A DNA stretch of 64,000 nt, from positions 62,001 to 126,000 of the forward strand of contig NZ_FOHE01000008.1 in assembly GCF_900111445.1 (NCBI RefSeq), read 5' to 3'. Positions 1-9,076 of this stretch are shown here, in pieces. The notes beneath the pieces were generated by a model. The model made no database searches. It was given only the letters and a program-made list of their open reading frames with translations, and was not told the origin of the DNA. The DNA is from Oceanobacillus limi. Lineage in GTDB: Bacteria > Bacillota > Bacilli > Bacillales > Amphibacillaceae. The translations under genes were made by a program, and so were the position numbers. Positions within the stretch are counted from its first letter, which is position 1, and each line of letters begins with the position of its first letter.

Positions 1-1651
1 TTTCCAGGATAAAGCAGAGGAAATCAAACAGTACATTAATGAAAATACTGCTGTTGGCTCAGAAGGTATTGTGATGTATGGAGATCATACAATTGTAGAT
101 TGTGATACGGTCTTTTCAAATATGTTTGGATATGCTCCAGAAGAAATTAAAGGAATGGAAATTCGACATTTAATTGACCAGAAAAGTTTACATAAAATGG
201 AACGGCTATGTCTTACTAGTGAAAACACCTATGAATTAATTGGGGTCCATCGTAACGGCTCAAAGTTCCATGTAGAAGTCATTGATTATCCTTATAACAA
301 TCAAGGAACAATTGTTCGAGTAGCTAGTGTGAAAGATATAACCGAACGAATAGAAAATGAGAATCGTATTGAATACATGGCATATTATGATGAGTTGACG
401 GATTTACCCAACCGAAACTTTTTTCATAAAGTATTGCAAGAAGCTGTTAGTGAAGCCAAGGAATCAGGTGAAATCCTATCTGTGTTTTTTATCGATTTAG
501 ATTACTTTAAAGAAATTAATGATACACTTGGTTATACATTCGGAGATCAGTTGTTAAAGGCTTGTGGAGATCGATTAAAAGCATTTTTACATATGGATAC
601 GTTTATTGCTCGGATGAGTGGGGATGAATTTTTAATTTTGCAGCGAAACACACCGACAAAAGAAGCGGCTGTTGATCTTGCAGAAAGGTTAATTGCAGAA
701 TTTGAGCGACCGATTAAAATGGGGGAATATGAAATTTATACTTCGGTGAGCATTGGGATCAGTATTTACCCTGAAAACGGTACAAATGCCAATGATTTAA
801 TTAAACATGCAGACTCAGCTATGTATGTTATTAAAGAAAAGCATCGTAATAATTATAATCTATTTGATTCGTCTATTTCTGAAAACTTTAAAATGCGACT
901 CACAATGGAAACGGAGTTACGTAAAGCGCTAAAACAAGGACAGTTTGAATTACATTATCAACCACAAAAGAATCTTAATACTGGTAAGATTGTCGGGTTG
1001 GAAGCTTTGCTAAGGTGGAATCATCCGGAAAAAGGATATATATCACCAGGTGAATTTATCCCACTCGCAGAGAAAACAGGGTTAATTATGGAAATAGGTG
1101 ATTGGGTATTGTATGAATCCTGTAAGCAAAATAAACGATGGCAGGATCAAGGTTATGAGCCAGTAATCGTAAGTGTAAATTTATCAGCAAAACAATTTCA
1201 CCAGCGAAGCTTGGTCCAAAAAGTGAAGGATATTCTCGCGGATACTGGATTAGATCCGCAATATCTTGAATTAGAAATTACAGAAAGCATGGCAATGGCC
1301 CACGAGGATTTTATATTAAATACACTACATGAACTTCGGAAGTTAGGTGTACTTGTATCGATTGATGACTTTGGGACGGGATATTCGTCATTCAAATATT
1401 TGAGTTTGTTTCCTATAACGAAGTTGAAAATTGATAAGATGTTTCTAAATGATGAACAGAGAGAAAATAAAGCGATTGTTAAATCAATTATTCATATGTC
1501 ACATTCTCTAAACATGAAAGTCATTGCTGAAGGTGTAGAAACACTAGAACAATTAACATTCTTATCCAAGGCGAGATGTGATGAGATGCAAGGGTTTTAT
1601 TTAAGTAAACCATTGCCAGCTCCGCAGTTAACGAAATTTTTTGTTGAATAA
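1..1651 (+). CDS. PAS-GGDEF-EAL cyclic-di-GMP signalling protein (5' partial)
   Basis: The frame is open to the left edge of the window, so the true start lies outside it; the GTG at 71 is only an internal codon. Seen in order: a PAS sensor domain (about the first 95 residues after the GTG), a GGDEF domain with the active variant SGDEF, and a C-terminal EAL domain with EALLRW, LEITES, DDFGTGYSS and AEGVET, the residues expected for metal binding and catalysis. The RxxD inhibitory site is not present at its usual position before SGDEF. From the family, such proteins make and/or degrade c-di-GMP; both domains look intact, so direction cannot be told from sequence. An upstream sensory or membrane part may be missing here. 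Confidence 0.93.
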   Translation, partial: FQDKAEEIKQYINENTAVGSEGIVMYGDHTIVDCDTVFSNMFGYAPEEIKGMEIRHLIDQKSLHKMERLCLTSENTYELIGVHRNGSKFHVEVIDYPYNNQGTIVRVASVKDITERIENENRIEYMAYYDELTDLPNRNFFHKVLQEAVSEAKESGEILSVFFIDLDYFKEINDTLGYTFGDQLLKACGDRLKAFLHMDTFIARMSGDEFLILQRNTPTKEAAVDLAERLIAEFERPIKMGEYEIYTSVSIGISIYPENGTNANDLIKHADSAMYVIKEKHRNNYNLFDSSISENFKMRLTMETELRKALKQGQFELHYQPQKNLNTGKIVGLEALLRWNHPEKGYISPGEFIPLAEKTGLIMEIGDWVLYESCKQNKRWQDQGYEPVIVSVNLSAKQFHQRSLVQKVKDILADTGLDPQYLELEITESMAMAHEDFILNTLHELRKLGVLVSIDDFGTGYSSFKYLSLFPITKLKIDKMFLNDEQRENKAIVKSIIHMSHSLNMKVIAEGVETLEQLTFLSKARCDEMQGFYLSKPLPAPQLTKFFVE

Positions 1652-1654
1652 ATA

Positions 1655-1697
1655 AAAGCTCTATCTCTAGATAAAGTTAGCTGAGATAGAGCTTTTT
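1655..1697. terminator. Bidirectional intrinsic terminator
   Basis: A 13-bp stem (AAAGCTCTATCTC pairing with GAGATAGAGCTTT) with T-runs on both sides lies between the convergent GGDEF-EAL and protease genes and can stop both. Confidence 0.9.
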
Positions 1698-2840
1698 TTA
1701 CTCATTTGTTTGTAGCTTAATTATTTTTAATTGGTCATTTTCATAGCCAATTGTAAATTCAAATGTTTTGTTTTCGGTCACTTCTTCATCTTCATCTTCA
1801 TCAGGTAGTTTTTGCTTAATGGCTACATCTGCTGTTGCAGTTATTTTATTATCTTCAGGTGAGTCTGTCTTAATGTTTTCATATTCCAAGTCTATAATTT
1901 GAATGTAACCATCTCTAAAGTTGGAATATGATGTAGAAGACTGAAGATCGTCCCCTAATAAGGAATATGCACTAACATAATCTCTTATAAAAATACTATC
2001 AAGAAAATATTCTATTAAGTACGAAGCGTCTTCTTTAAATTGATCTGGATCTAAAGAATTTATCATGTCTTCGGTACTAGTGAATTGAAGCTGATCATTT
2101 TGGGCTTCATTGGACCAGGTCTCTACTTGTGACAATACATCACTAATTGGAATACTAAATCCTATGGTGCCGTCATCGGTACCTACAGAATTAATTCCGA
2201 TTACTTTCCCTGTTGCTCTATTGACTAATGGACCACCACTATTTCCTTGAGTGATTTGAGCAGATATTTGGTAGGCATTTTGATAATTAAAGCCATCGAC
2301 AGAGAAATTTCGTTCCGTTCCCGAAATTATACCAAGAGTAACGGTGTTTTGGAATCCATGTGGACTTCCTAGAGCAATAACTTCATCACCTATTTCGGTG
2401 GTATTCTCTTCATCAACAGGTAATCCGCTCTCTCCAGCTAGTTGAGGAACCCGAACAACTGCAATATCAGTATCCGTTCCTACACCAATTACAGCAGCAG
2501 GATAAATTCGCGCATTAGCAGTTCGTACATAAATGATCTCTGCATCCTGTATGACATGAGCATTTGTTATAATATCTCCTTTTTCATTATAAACAAATCC
2601 AGAACCAGTTAATGTACTATATTCGTTTTGCGCTTCAATCTGCACGACGTTCTTTTCCGTTTGATGAATAATGTTTTTTAAATTTGCTGGCTGGGCTTCA
2701 ACTTTTACTTTGCTCACAATTGGATTGTTAATCGTAATATCTTGCTCATTCCAATTTAAATACATAAAGGTAGAGATCGTTATTCCTAGGATTCCAATAA
2801 TGATAGTTAGAATAATAGGTGGATATCTTTTTTGACGCAT
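1698..2840 (-). CDS. Membrane-anchored trypsin-like (HtrA-type, no PDZ) serine protease
   Basis: 380 aa. An N-terminal hydrophobic segment (residues 9-29) anchors an outward-facing S1C-type protease domain with the full triad visible: His95 in TNAHV, Asp125 in DIAVV and Ser201 in GNSGGP. In place of the PDZ domain of classic HtrA proteins, residues from about 260 form a small helical/beta region resembling an NTF2-like domain. The upstream gene, 15 bp away on the same strand, encodes a zinc-ribbon membrane protein, so the two probably form an operon. From the family, the likely role is envelope protein quality control; the substrate is unknown. It is not one of the three B. subtilis HtrA paralogues by architecture. 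Confidence 0.85.
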   Translation of the reverse strand: MRQKRYPPIILTIIIGILGITISTFMYLNWNEQDITINNPIVSKVKVEAQPANLKNIIHQTEKNVVQIEAQNEYSTLTGSGFVYNEKGDIITNAHVIQDAEIIYVRTANARIYPAAVIGVGTDTDIAVVRVPQLAGESGLPVDEENTTEIGDEVIALGSPHGFQNTVTLGIISGTERNFSVDGFNYQNAYQISAQITQGNSGGPLVNRATGKVIGINSVGTDDGTIGFSIPISDVLSQVETWSNEAQNDQLQFTSTEDMINSLDPDQFKEDASYLIEYFLDSIFIRDYVSAYSLLGDDLQSSTSYSNFRDGYIQIIDLEYENIKTDSPEDNKITATADVAIKQKLPDEDEDEEVTENKTFEFTIGYENDQLKIIKLQTNE

Positions 2841-2855
2841 GGATAAATCACTCCA

Positions 2856-4019
2856 TTAATAATTTAAATACCATTTTACCGTGTTAACTTCGATATCTAT
2901 CAATTCAATATCTTCACTTACCTCATAATGTGTGAATTCGAATTTACCAGATTCCTCTGGGTATAATGTATCCGGATATACATATACTTCATTGGAAAGA
3001 AATTCTGAATCATTGTCTGTAGTAAGGGAATAATCAACTAACACAGAATGAACTGGATCAGATGCGACGCTTTTTACTTCGCCCTTAACGACAACATTTC
3101 CTTGTTGGTCACGTTCCACTTCAACAGAAAGGAGTTCGATTGCATCGGTTTCGTTAAGTTCACGTTCTTCAGCTTCTGCGCTAATTGCCTGTTCAATTCG
3201 TTGTTGTTGGGTAACTTCGAAGGACGCTTTTTCTTTCTCAATCGTTGTTTTTAAACTACTTAACTTTTCCGAATTGGGAGCATATTTTAGACCATCCTCA
3301 ACAATGGTTTGTGCATCTGTAAATTGTTTGTTTGATAAATGTTCACTGGCTTTTGAAAAGGTGAAATCAATAATTTGATTTCGAATATCTGTTACAATTT
3401 GATCTGCTTGATCTTGCTGTATAGCATCCGCTTCCCATAAGAGGATTTTCAATTCATCAATTGTAGGGTTTTCAGCTAGAATGCTTTGCAATTGCGCAAC
3501 TTTAATTTCGTTACGGTAAAAAACAATTTCATCTACTAATTCACTAACAGCAGAACCATTATAATTCTTTAAGGAGTTCTCTGCATCATTTAGTAAGGAT
3601 AATGCTTCCTGGAAGTTTTCCTTGTCTAATTGTGAATTTGCTTGTTTAATGGCGTTTTTTACTTTCATTGCTTCACCAACAAAGTTTAGTGCTGATTCGG
3701 CCTGTGTGAAATTTGATTTTTTAAGGGTTGCTTGTTTAAAAAGATCATATGATTCTTCAAATTCATTATCAGATAATAATTTTTCCCCTTGCTCATACAA
3801 ATTCTTCGCCTCGGAGGCTTGATTTTGTAAGACTAGATTAAGGACGCTTATACCAATTAGAAAAACTACAATAGCAATTATTGGAACAAACCATAATTTA
3901 TTGAATTTCTTTTTTATATTGCTCCTGAGATCAAGGTCCTCAGGTAATTCTTTTCCACATGTTATACAATATATCTCTTTTTCTTTAACCCCTGAACCAC
4001 AGTAGGGACAATGGAGCAT
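2856..4019 (-). CDS. Zinc-ribbon membrane protein with TPR-like helices and FxLYD-like domain
   Basis: 387 aa. Cys4, Cys7, Cys18 and Cys21 form an N-terminal zinc ribbon, followed by one membrane segment (about 42-64). The long outer part has two or more TPR-like helical repeats (for example around LYEQGEKLLSDNEFEES and LSNKQFTDAQTIVEDGL), a charged coiled stretch and a C-terminal beta domain resembling FxLYD. This topology (cytoplasmic zinc ribbon, single membrane pass, extracellular repeat domain) recalls TcaA-type cell-envelope proteins, but no specific function is known. It precedes the membrane-anchored protease by 15 bp and probably acts with it. Confidence 0.8.
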   Translation of the reverse strand: MLHCPYCGSGVKEKEIYCITCGKELPEDLDLRSNIKKKFNKLWFVPIIAIVVFLIGISVLNLVLQNQASEAKNLYEQGEKLLSDNEFEESYDLFKQATLKKSNFTQAESALNFVGEAMKVKNAIKQANSQLDKENFQEALSLLNDAENSLKNYNGSAVSELVDEIVFYRNEIKVAQLQSILAENPTIDELKILLWEADAIQQDQADQIVTDIRNQIIDFTFSKASEHLSNKQFTDAQTIVEDGLKYAPNSEKLSSLKTTIEKEKASFEVTQQQRIEQAISAEAEERELNETDAIELLSVEVERDQQGNVVVKGEVKSVASDPVHSVLVDYSLTTDNDSEFLSNEVYVYPDTLYPEESGKFEFTHYEVSEDIELIDIEVNTVKWYLNY

Positions 4020-4226
4020 AGTATCACCTGCTTTAGAGAAATATAAGTTTACTAGATTAGACTTTATTTTAACATATTTTTCTTTATTTAGGGTGGGAAT
4101 CTTGATATGATAGAATTGAAAAAAAGATGATATGTGTAATTATGGGGTGCTGCCTAAAACGTACGACAGCGTCGCTGAATAAACTATCGCATACTACATA
4201 AAGTAAATTTAGGAGGTGCAGCGCGA

Positions 4227-4307
4227 ATGGAACTCGCTTTTGGTATCGTTTGCTTAGGGATCTTAGTATTAAATATTGGGTATTGTATTTTTGATAATGA
4301 AAAGTAA
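4227..4307 (+). CDS. Putative 26-residue single-pass membrane peptide
   Basis: A 26-codon ORF begins with ATG ten bases after the Shine-Dalgarno core AGGAGG (4211-4216). The peptide is almost wholly hydrophobic (starts MELAFGIVCLG, ends CIFDNEK) and would cross the membrane once, leaving a short charged tail. A strong terminator follows four bases after the stop, so it looks like a self-contained transcription unit. No family is recognised. It may be a small regulatory membrane peptide; a chance ORF is possible but the ribosome site and terminator argue against it. Confidence 0.6.
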   Translation: MELAFGIVCLGILVLNIGYCIFDNEK

Positions 4308-4311
4308 AAAG

Positions 4312-4340
4312 AAAGGTCCGAACAGTAGTTTGGACCTTTT
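4312..4340. terminator. Bidirectional intrinsic terminator
   Basis: The stem AAAGGTCC/GGACCTTT with flanking A- and T-runs lies between the small membrane ORF and the convergent signal peptidase gene. Confidence 0.85.
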
Positions 4341-4345
4341 CATTG

Positions 4346-4870
4346 TTATTTTGTTCTAGCAAAATCAGTAAATGGATAGATTATTAATTCAGACTTCCCA
4401 ATAATTTCTTCCTCGGTAATAAAACCTAATCCGTTCCTACTGTCTTTACTTATCGCTCGATGATCCCCCATAACGAAATAACTGTCCTTAGGAACCTCAA
4501 TAGGTCCAAAGTTTCCCGTATGATTCTTCGATTCCTCTGTTAAAAATGGTTGCTCATATTGTTCATCGTTTATAAACAAATTATGGTCTTTTATTTCTAT
4601 TTTTTCACCAGGTAAACCAATTACCCGTTTTACATAATTCTTTTGTGGACGTTGAATGATGACGATGTCTCCACGCTCTGGATCTCCGATAAAATAAACA
4701 AATTTATTAAAGATTACTCTTTCTCCGTTTTCTAGTGTCGGGTCCATGCTGTCTCCTTCAACGATAGAAGTAGCAAACAAAAAGTTTCTAATTATAAATG
4801 CTAGGATAACAGCAATAATAATTGCCTTCAACCATTCAACCCATTCATTTTTCTTTTTTTCTTTTGCCAA
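4346..4870 (-). CDS. sipT: Signal peptidase I (SipS/SipT type)
   Basis: 174 aa with a TTG start at 4870. That start has the ribosome site GAGAGAAAGG nine bases upstream; the ATG at 4879 and a TTG at 4903 sit in or before that site and are less likely. An N-terminal membrane anchor is followed by the catalytic Ser in EGDSMDPTL and the general-base Lys in NYVKRVIGLPGE, then GDNR-region residues (MGDHRAISKDSRN). It cleaves signal peptides of secreted pre-proteins at the outer face of the membrane. Length and single anchor match Gram-positive SipS/SipT; the exact paralogue name is uncertain. Confidence 0.93.
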   Translation of the reverse strand: MAKEKKKNEWVEWLKAIIIAVILAFIIRNFLFATSIVEGDSMDPTLENGERVIFNKFVYFIGDPERGDIVIIQRPQKNYVKRVIGLPGEKIEIKDHNLFINDEQYEQPFLTEESKNHTGNFGPIEVPKDSYFVMGDHRAISKDSRNGLGFITEEEIIGKSELIIYPFTDFARTK

Positions 4871-5091
4871 AAATGACATTCCTTTCTCTCTATAAAACAG
4901 CAAATTTATTTTCTGTTATAAATAAGATAGTAGACAATTATATAGTTTTATTATACCAACTTTATTAGCGGAGCAGAATTTATTTTGTTATTTATTTTTT
5001 GTTTATAAAATTTTATGTACATTAATGTTCATCATGTATTAAAATATGTTAAATTATTATAAATGACTTAAAGGAGGGGGCATATCCAGTA

Positions 5092-5289
5092 ATGTACAAT
5101 TCTGAACAGCTCCTTAAGCAAATTGAAAAAGTACGAAATAGAATGACCGATGTTGCACTTACAAAAGGAATTACTAGTATAGAATCGATTACTCTAAGTC
5201 AAGAACTAGATAGATTATTAAATAGATACAATGAAATGATGGCAAATGATCGTTCAAAATATCACGAACAGGGTAGGGGGGGATCATAA
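5092..5289 (+). CDS. Spo0E-like aspartyl-phosphate phosphatase
   Basis: 65 aa, start ATG preceded by AAGGAGGGGG. The short two-helix protein carries the family signature SQELDRLL near residue 43. From the family, Spo0E-like proteins dephosphorylate Spo0A~P and so delay sporulation. Which paralogue (Spo0E, YnzD or YisI type) cannot be decided. It is a single gene divergent from the signal peptidase gene. Confidence 0.85.
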   Translation: MYNSEQLLKQIEKVRNRMTDVALTKGITSIESITLSQELDRLLNRYNEMMANDRSKYHEQGRGGS

Positions 5290-5308
5290 CCCCATCTATC
5301 TTCATTTT

Positions 5309-6472
5309 CTACTCGTATACATTGTTTAAATAATCCTCTAATCGATCTAATCCCTGTTTAAGCGTGTCCATGTCATAGGCGTATGAAAGGCGCATATATC
5401 CTTCACCAATAGATGAAAAACTACTTCCTGGTACTAGCGCAACCTTCCCTTTACGAACTAAATCTAAACCTAGTTGGAATGAATTTAGTTTTCCACAAGG
5501 AAACTTTATAAAAAAGTAAAAAGCCCCTTCAGGTTTTTTACCAACTTCTAATCCCATATTAACAAGCCTATCGTATACATAATTACGACGTTTAAGGTAG
5601 GCTTCACGCATTCTTATAGCATCATCTTTCCCAGCTCTTAATGCTTGTAATCCAGCGTATTGACTTATTGAAGTAGCACAAGTAACGTTATACTGGTGAA
5701 CTTTTAACATTTGTTGGGATAGCCATTGTGGGGCTAGTGTGTAGCCTAGCCTAAAACCAGTCATTGCATGTGACTTGGAAAGACCATTTACAATGATCGT
5801 TTGTTCTTTGACTTCCTCAAATCCTGCGATTGATATGTGTTTTTGTTCGTAAACCAGTTCACTATAAATTTCATCAGCCAAAATGAAAATAGCATTGCTC
5901 TTCATGACAGAAACGATTTCTTGCAGTTCTTCATATGAATAAGAAGCACCTGTTGGGTTAGATGGATAAGGGAGAACGATGCATTTTGTTTTTTCAGTTA
6001 TGCTTTTTTCTAATTTGGTTTTGGTGAGTTTAAAATTATCCTTTGTTGTATCCACATAAACTGGAGATGCGCCAGCTAAGGTAATCAGTGGTTCGTAACC
6101 AGGATAAATGGGACCTGGCAATATTACTTCATCTCCAGGGTTTAAAATAGTTCGAAAGGTAATATCTATTGCTTGAGAAGCTCCTGTTGTTACGATAACC
6201 TCAGACTCAGGGTCATATACGACTTCATAATTTTCTTCATAATAAGCTGTGATTGCTTTTCGAAGTTCGATAATCCCAGCGTTCGGAGTATAAGAAGTTT
6301 TATTGTTCTCTACTGCAGAAACTGCTGCAGATTTTATATGAGCTGGAGTATAAAAGTCAGGTTGTCCGATTGTTAATGAAATGACATCCTGTTCGCCTGC
6401 TACGAGATTAAAAAACTTTCGTATTCCAGAGATTTCAATGTTTTTTACGTTGGTGTTTAATAGATGTTGCAA
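5309..6472 (-). CDS. patA: N-acetyl-LL-diaminopimelate aminotransferase PatA
   Basis: 387 aa PLP-dependent class I aminotransferase. The TTG at 6472 is chosen because GGAGGGC lies seven bases upstream and the N terminus then matches B. subtilis PatA; an earlier in-frame TTG at 6487 overlaps the ribosome site. Conserved features include SYTPNAG, TTGASQAID, the NPTG element and the PLP lysine in NGLSKSHAMTG. It transaminates N-acetyl-2-amino-6-oxopimelate in the acetylated lysine/meso-DAP pathway. The other acetyl-branch enzymes, DapH and YkuR, are at 13.9-15.7 kb. Confidence 0.9.
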   Translation of the reverse strand: MQHLLNTNVKNIEISGIRKFFNLVAGEQDVISLTIGQPDFYTPAHIKSAAVSAVENNKTSYTPNAGIIELRKAITAYYEENYEVVYDPESEVIVTTGASQAIDITFRTILNPGDEVILPGPIYPGYEPLITLAGASPVYVDTTKDNFKLTKTKLEKSITEKTKCIVLPYPSNPTGASYSYEELQEIVSVMKSNAIFILADEIYSELVYEQKHISIAGFEEVKEQTIIVNGLSKSHAMTGFRLGYTLAPQWLSQQMLKVHQYNVTCATSISQYAGLQALRAGKDDAIRMREAYLKRRNYVYDRLVNMGLEVGKKPEGAFYFFIKFPCGKLNSFQLGLDLVRKGKVALVPGSSFSSIGEGYMRLSYAYDMDTLKQGLDRLEDYLNNVYE

Positions 6473-6713
6473 GAAAATGCCCTCCAATTATGTATATAGT
6501 AACGCATCATTGTCTGATTTATAATTATCATAACATAAAATTCCCAAAAAATATGAAATAAAAATGGGGTGGGGAATGAAACGGCGAACTTTCGATTCTT
6601 AAGACGAACAATCTTGTATAAAGAATTACCTTTTTAGTAGTCGAATCTTTTACGTATTAGATGAATTATGCGACGCAACTTGTAATTATTGATTCATGCT
6701 ATTACACCGCTTC

Positions 6714-6819
6714 GGAAACACATTTCGCTTTCCGCGGGCGGCTGGTGAGCCTCCTCGTGCTGACGCACTCCGGGGTCTTACCGATGCCTTTCCTCCCGCT
6801 GGAGTCTTCATGTGTTTCC
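6714..6819 (+). repeat. Repeat module A, copy 1
   Basis: 106 bp ending in a 10-bp inverted repeat (GGAAACACAT with ATGTGTTTCC). The interior has TTTCCGCGGGC and AGCCTCCTCG, shared with the copy at 17833-17944 in the opposite orientation. In that copy the end stem differs at two positions, both with compensating changes. Confidence 0.75.
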
Positions 6820-6899
6820 TACGCTAGTTATTGCATTCAGTTTTTAAATAACACTTTTCCCTAATTAAATATTTGGTATAAAAGAACTTCGACAGCGGA

Positions 6900-7071
6900 G
6901 GCAGAATGCGTAGACTCCGCGGGAACAGCACGTGTCCGAAGACCCCGTACAGATGCGCCTGCGTCTACTAGTAACTCTTCGAAGCGAATTCCTCGGCGCA
7001 AGGGAACAAAGAAGCATATTCAAGTGGTACCCTGGCTGAGGCCTTGCCCGTGGAAAGCGAAGCGTTCTGCC
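6900..7071 (-). repeat. Repeat module B, copy 1
   Basis: 172 bp bounded by GGCAGAATGC and GCGTTCTGCC, which pair with one G-T wobble. It matches module B at 17488-17752 in the opposite orientation once that copy's 92-bp insertion is removed (173 bp). Confidence 0.75.
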
Positions 7072-7272
7072 GTAGCGGTATTCTAAAACTACATCCATTC
7101 GTAATGGAATGTCATAACAAAATGTTACGTCGCATTATATACGTTATCTGCAACATAGGTTTGTGTTTAACCAAAAGAAAAATCCGAACCGAATTCGAAT
7201 TCTGATGGTAGAATTTTGGATTCATTGAACGGATTTTCATTAAAATTTTTCGGCTATAGAAAATATTCTTTT

Positions 7273-7965
7273 TTATAGCCGATGAAATAATACATTATTT
7301 TCTAAATGTATATGCTGAAAGGTGTCTGATTCTAAATCTGCTAGCCGAGCATAAGTGATTCGATAAGAGTTACATGCATCTGATGGGGGAGTGAAGTCAT
7401 TCGTTATTTCTCTAATTTGTTTTAAAAGAGCACCTGCATGATCATGCTCATCCTCTAATGTCCCGTTAGCTACATGGATATGATGTAATAGATCCTCAGT
7501 AGGTTGATTTTCATAGGTTTTAATTAGAGGAAACACTTCAGCTTCTTCTTTCATTGTGTGCTCTTCTAATTCTACTTTTAACTCGTGATATAAGCGATGA
7601 AGCTCCTTTAAATGTGGATGTTTTTCACCGTGTACTTTATATATTTTGGTAACGAATTGACTCAGAGGCGCCAGTTCTTCCTCTAAAAATCTATGGTGAT
7701 GATTGACGATATGATCGATCAACTGAGAAAGAGCCATGTCGTCCCAATTTGTTAACTCATGATCTTCTGCCTGCCACTTTTTGTAAGCAGTATTTAATTC
7801 ATTTAATATAGTAGACTCTTTTAAATCCTTATTAAGAAAAACACTAGCTAATGATTGATCCCCACCACAGCAGAAATCAATTTTATATTGCTTAAATAAA
7901 TCACTTGCTTTTGGAAATGCTTTAACAACTTCAGCCGGTGTATGTTCAGCAGTAAAAATATTCAT
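7273..7965 (-). CDS. Ric/ScdA-type di-iron Fe-S cluster repair protein
   Basis: 230 aa. AAGGAGG stands seven bases before the ATG at 7965 (four before an ATG at 7968), so the longer ORF start at 8037 is rejected. The N-terminal ScdA_N domain has the CCGG motif (IDFCCGGDQSL); the rest is a hemerythrin-like helical bundle with His/Glu ligands (HHHRFLEEE, HTMKEEAEVFP, HDHAGALL). From the family, it restores iron-sulfur clusters damaged by nitric oxide or oxidants in the cytoplasm. It follows the EamA gene on the same strand with a 68-bp gap. Confidence 0.9.
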   Translation of the reverse strand: MNIFTAEHTPAEVVKAFPKASDLFKQYKIDFCCGGDQSLASVFLNKDLKESTILNELNTAYKKWQAEDHELTNWDDMALSQLIDHIVNHHHRFLEEELAPLSQFVTKIYKVHGEKHPHLKELHRLYHELKVELEEHTMKEEAEVFPLIKTYENQPTEDLLHHIHVANGTLEDEHDHAGALLKQIREITNDFTPPSDACNSYRITYARLADLESDTFQHIHLENNVLFHRL

Positions 7966-8033
7966 CATGTAACCTCCTTGATATCGTATGGTTACATGAT
8001 AACGCCTTTTGAATTGTAATGGCGTGAGGAAGG

Positions 8034-8945
8034 TCACTTAATTTGGGCTTTTTTAGGTTTAAAGTGAATGCTTTGCTTCATTGAAAGTTGAATGATAATA
8101 ACCGCACTTATAATACAAAGCATACCTAACATTTGCATGGATGAAAATTCCTCATTAAAGATAAAGATACCAATTAATGTCGCAACAACAGGTTCTACAG
8201 TTGTTAGTATAGAGGCCTTGGAAGCCTCAGTTTGCTGTAATCCATGAGTATAAACAATGTAAGCAAAAGCTGTTGGTAGAAACCCAAGTCCGAACGCATA
8301 AAATAATATCATTGGTTCTATTAATAAGTGAAACTTTTCTTGGTATGGAAAGAAAGGAATAAGAGCTAATGATGCGATCACAAACGTATAAGTTGTAATG
8401 GTAATACTGCTATATTTATTTAAGGCGAACTTACTGAAAATACTGTACAAAGCATAACCTATTGCTGATCCAATACCAAAAAGAATACTACTGAAAGGAA
8501 TTGACGGTATGTTTAGTGGAATTAATCCGACAACTAGACAGGTACCTAATAATGTAATAGACAAAGCAATTATTTTCATATAGTTTAAAACTTCTCTAAA
8601 CAAGAAGAATGATAGAATGGTTACAAAAGCTGGTGCTGTATATAATAAAGCAGTTGCTACTGGAAGTGTTGACTGTTCAATTGCAGTAAACATGCAATAG
8701 TTAAAGAAAATGATACTCAATATACCTGTACCCAAGAAATAGTTAATGTCAATCAGTTTAGATAACTTTAATTTTGCTGGCGCTATGATCGTAAGATAAC
8801 CAACTAATAATAATGCGGATGACCAGGCTCTTAGGGTTACAACTTCCATGGGCGTGAAGCCAAATACATAGAGATTTTTAACATACCAACCAATTGTCCC
8901 CCAAAGCGCTGCACCTAAGAGAATTAATATAAATGCTCTATTCAT
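8034..8945 (-). CDS. EamA/DMT-family membrane transporter
   Basis: 303 aa with about ten hydrophobic segments in two homologous halves of five, the EamA pattern (ALWGTIGWYVK in the first half, a second repeat beginning around residue 150). The family exports amino acids or other metabolites; substrate unknown. It ends with a short basic tail rich in Lys. Confidence 0.85.
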   Translation of the reverse strand: MNRAFILILLGAALWGTIGWYVKNLYVFGFTPMEVVTLRAWSSALLLVGYLTIIAPAKLKLSKLIDINYFLGTGILSIIFFNYCMFTAIEQSTLPVATALLYTAPAFVTILSFFLFREVLNYMKIIALSITLLGTCLVVGLIPLNIPSIPFSSILFGIGSAIGYALYSIFSKFALNKYSSITITTYTFVIASLALIPFFPYQEKFHLLIEPMILFYAFGLGFLPTAFAYIVYTHGLQQTEASKASILTTVEPVVATLIGIFIFNEEFSSMQMLGMLCIISAVIIIQLSMKQSIHFKPKKAQIK

Positions 8946-9076
8946 TTTTCCGCCACCTTCATTATTTATATTAAAACTAGTATATCAAAAATATAAATAT
9001 TTCGATTAATGTATATATTTTTGTTAAAGCGTTTATGCTTAGAATAAAATGTTAAGATTGAAAGAGTTGGTCTAGT

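Larger units (their letters stand above)
6652..7154 (+). repeat. Composite repeat R1 with inverted ends
   Basis: About 500 bp. Ends carry an inward-facing 15-bp inverted repeat: ATTATGCGACGCAAC at 6665-6679 and its near complement at 7124-7138 (13 of 15 matching). Inside lie module A (6714-6819) and module B (6900-7071). The same organisation recurs, inverted, at 17405-18012. The extended right border (7124-7154) is 30/31 identical to the complement of 17405-17435. It encodes no transposase and so resembles a MITE-like or structured non-coding element. Confidence 0.75.
6473..7272. other. Gene-free 800-bp region upstream of patA
   Basis: No credible gene on either strand. About 6652-7154 is the composite repeat R1; its higher GC and long internal stems produce spurious ORFs in both strands. 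The flanks (6473-6650, 7155-7272) are AT-rich and contain no recognised signal apart from the patA ribosome site. Confidence 0.8.

Noticed and set aside
4084-4362. 92-codon ORF on the minus strand
   Set aside because: It runs antisense over the SD-led small ORF and a terminator and has no ribosome site or family resemblance.
6661-7098. ORFs of 67 and 77 codons on opposite strands
   Set aside because: They lie fully inside repeat R1, have low-complexity Arg/Ser/Cys-rich products and no ribosome sites; they arise from GC-rich stems.
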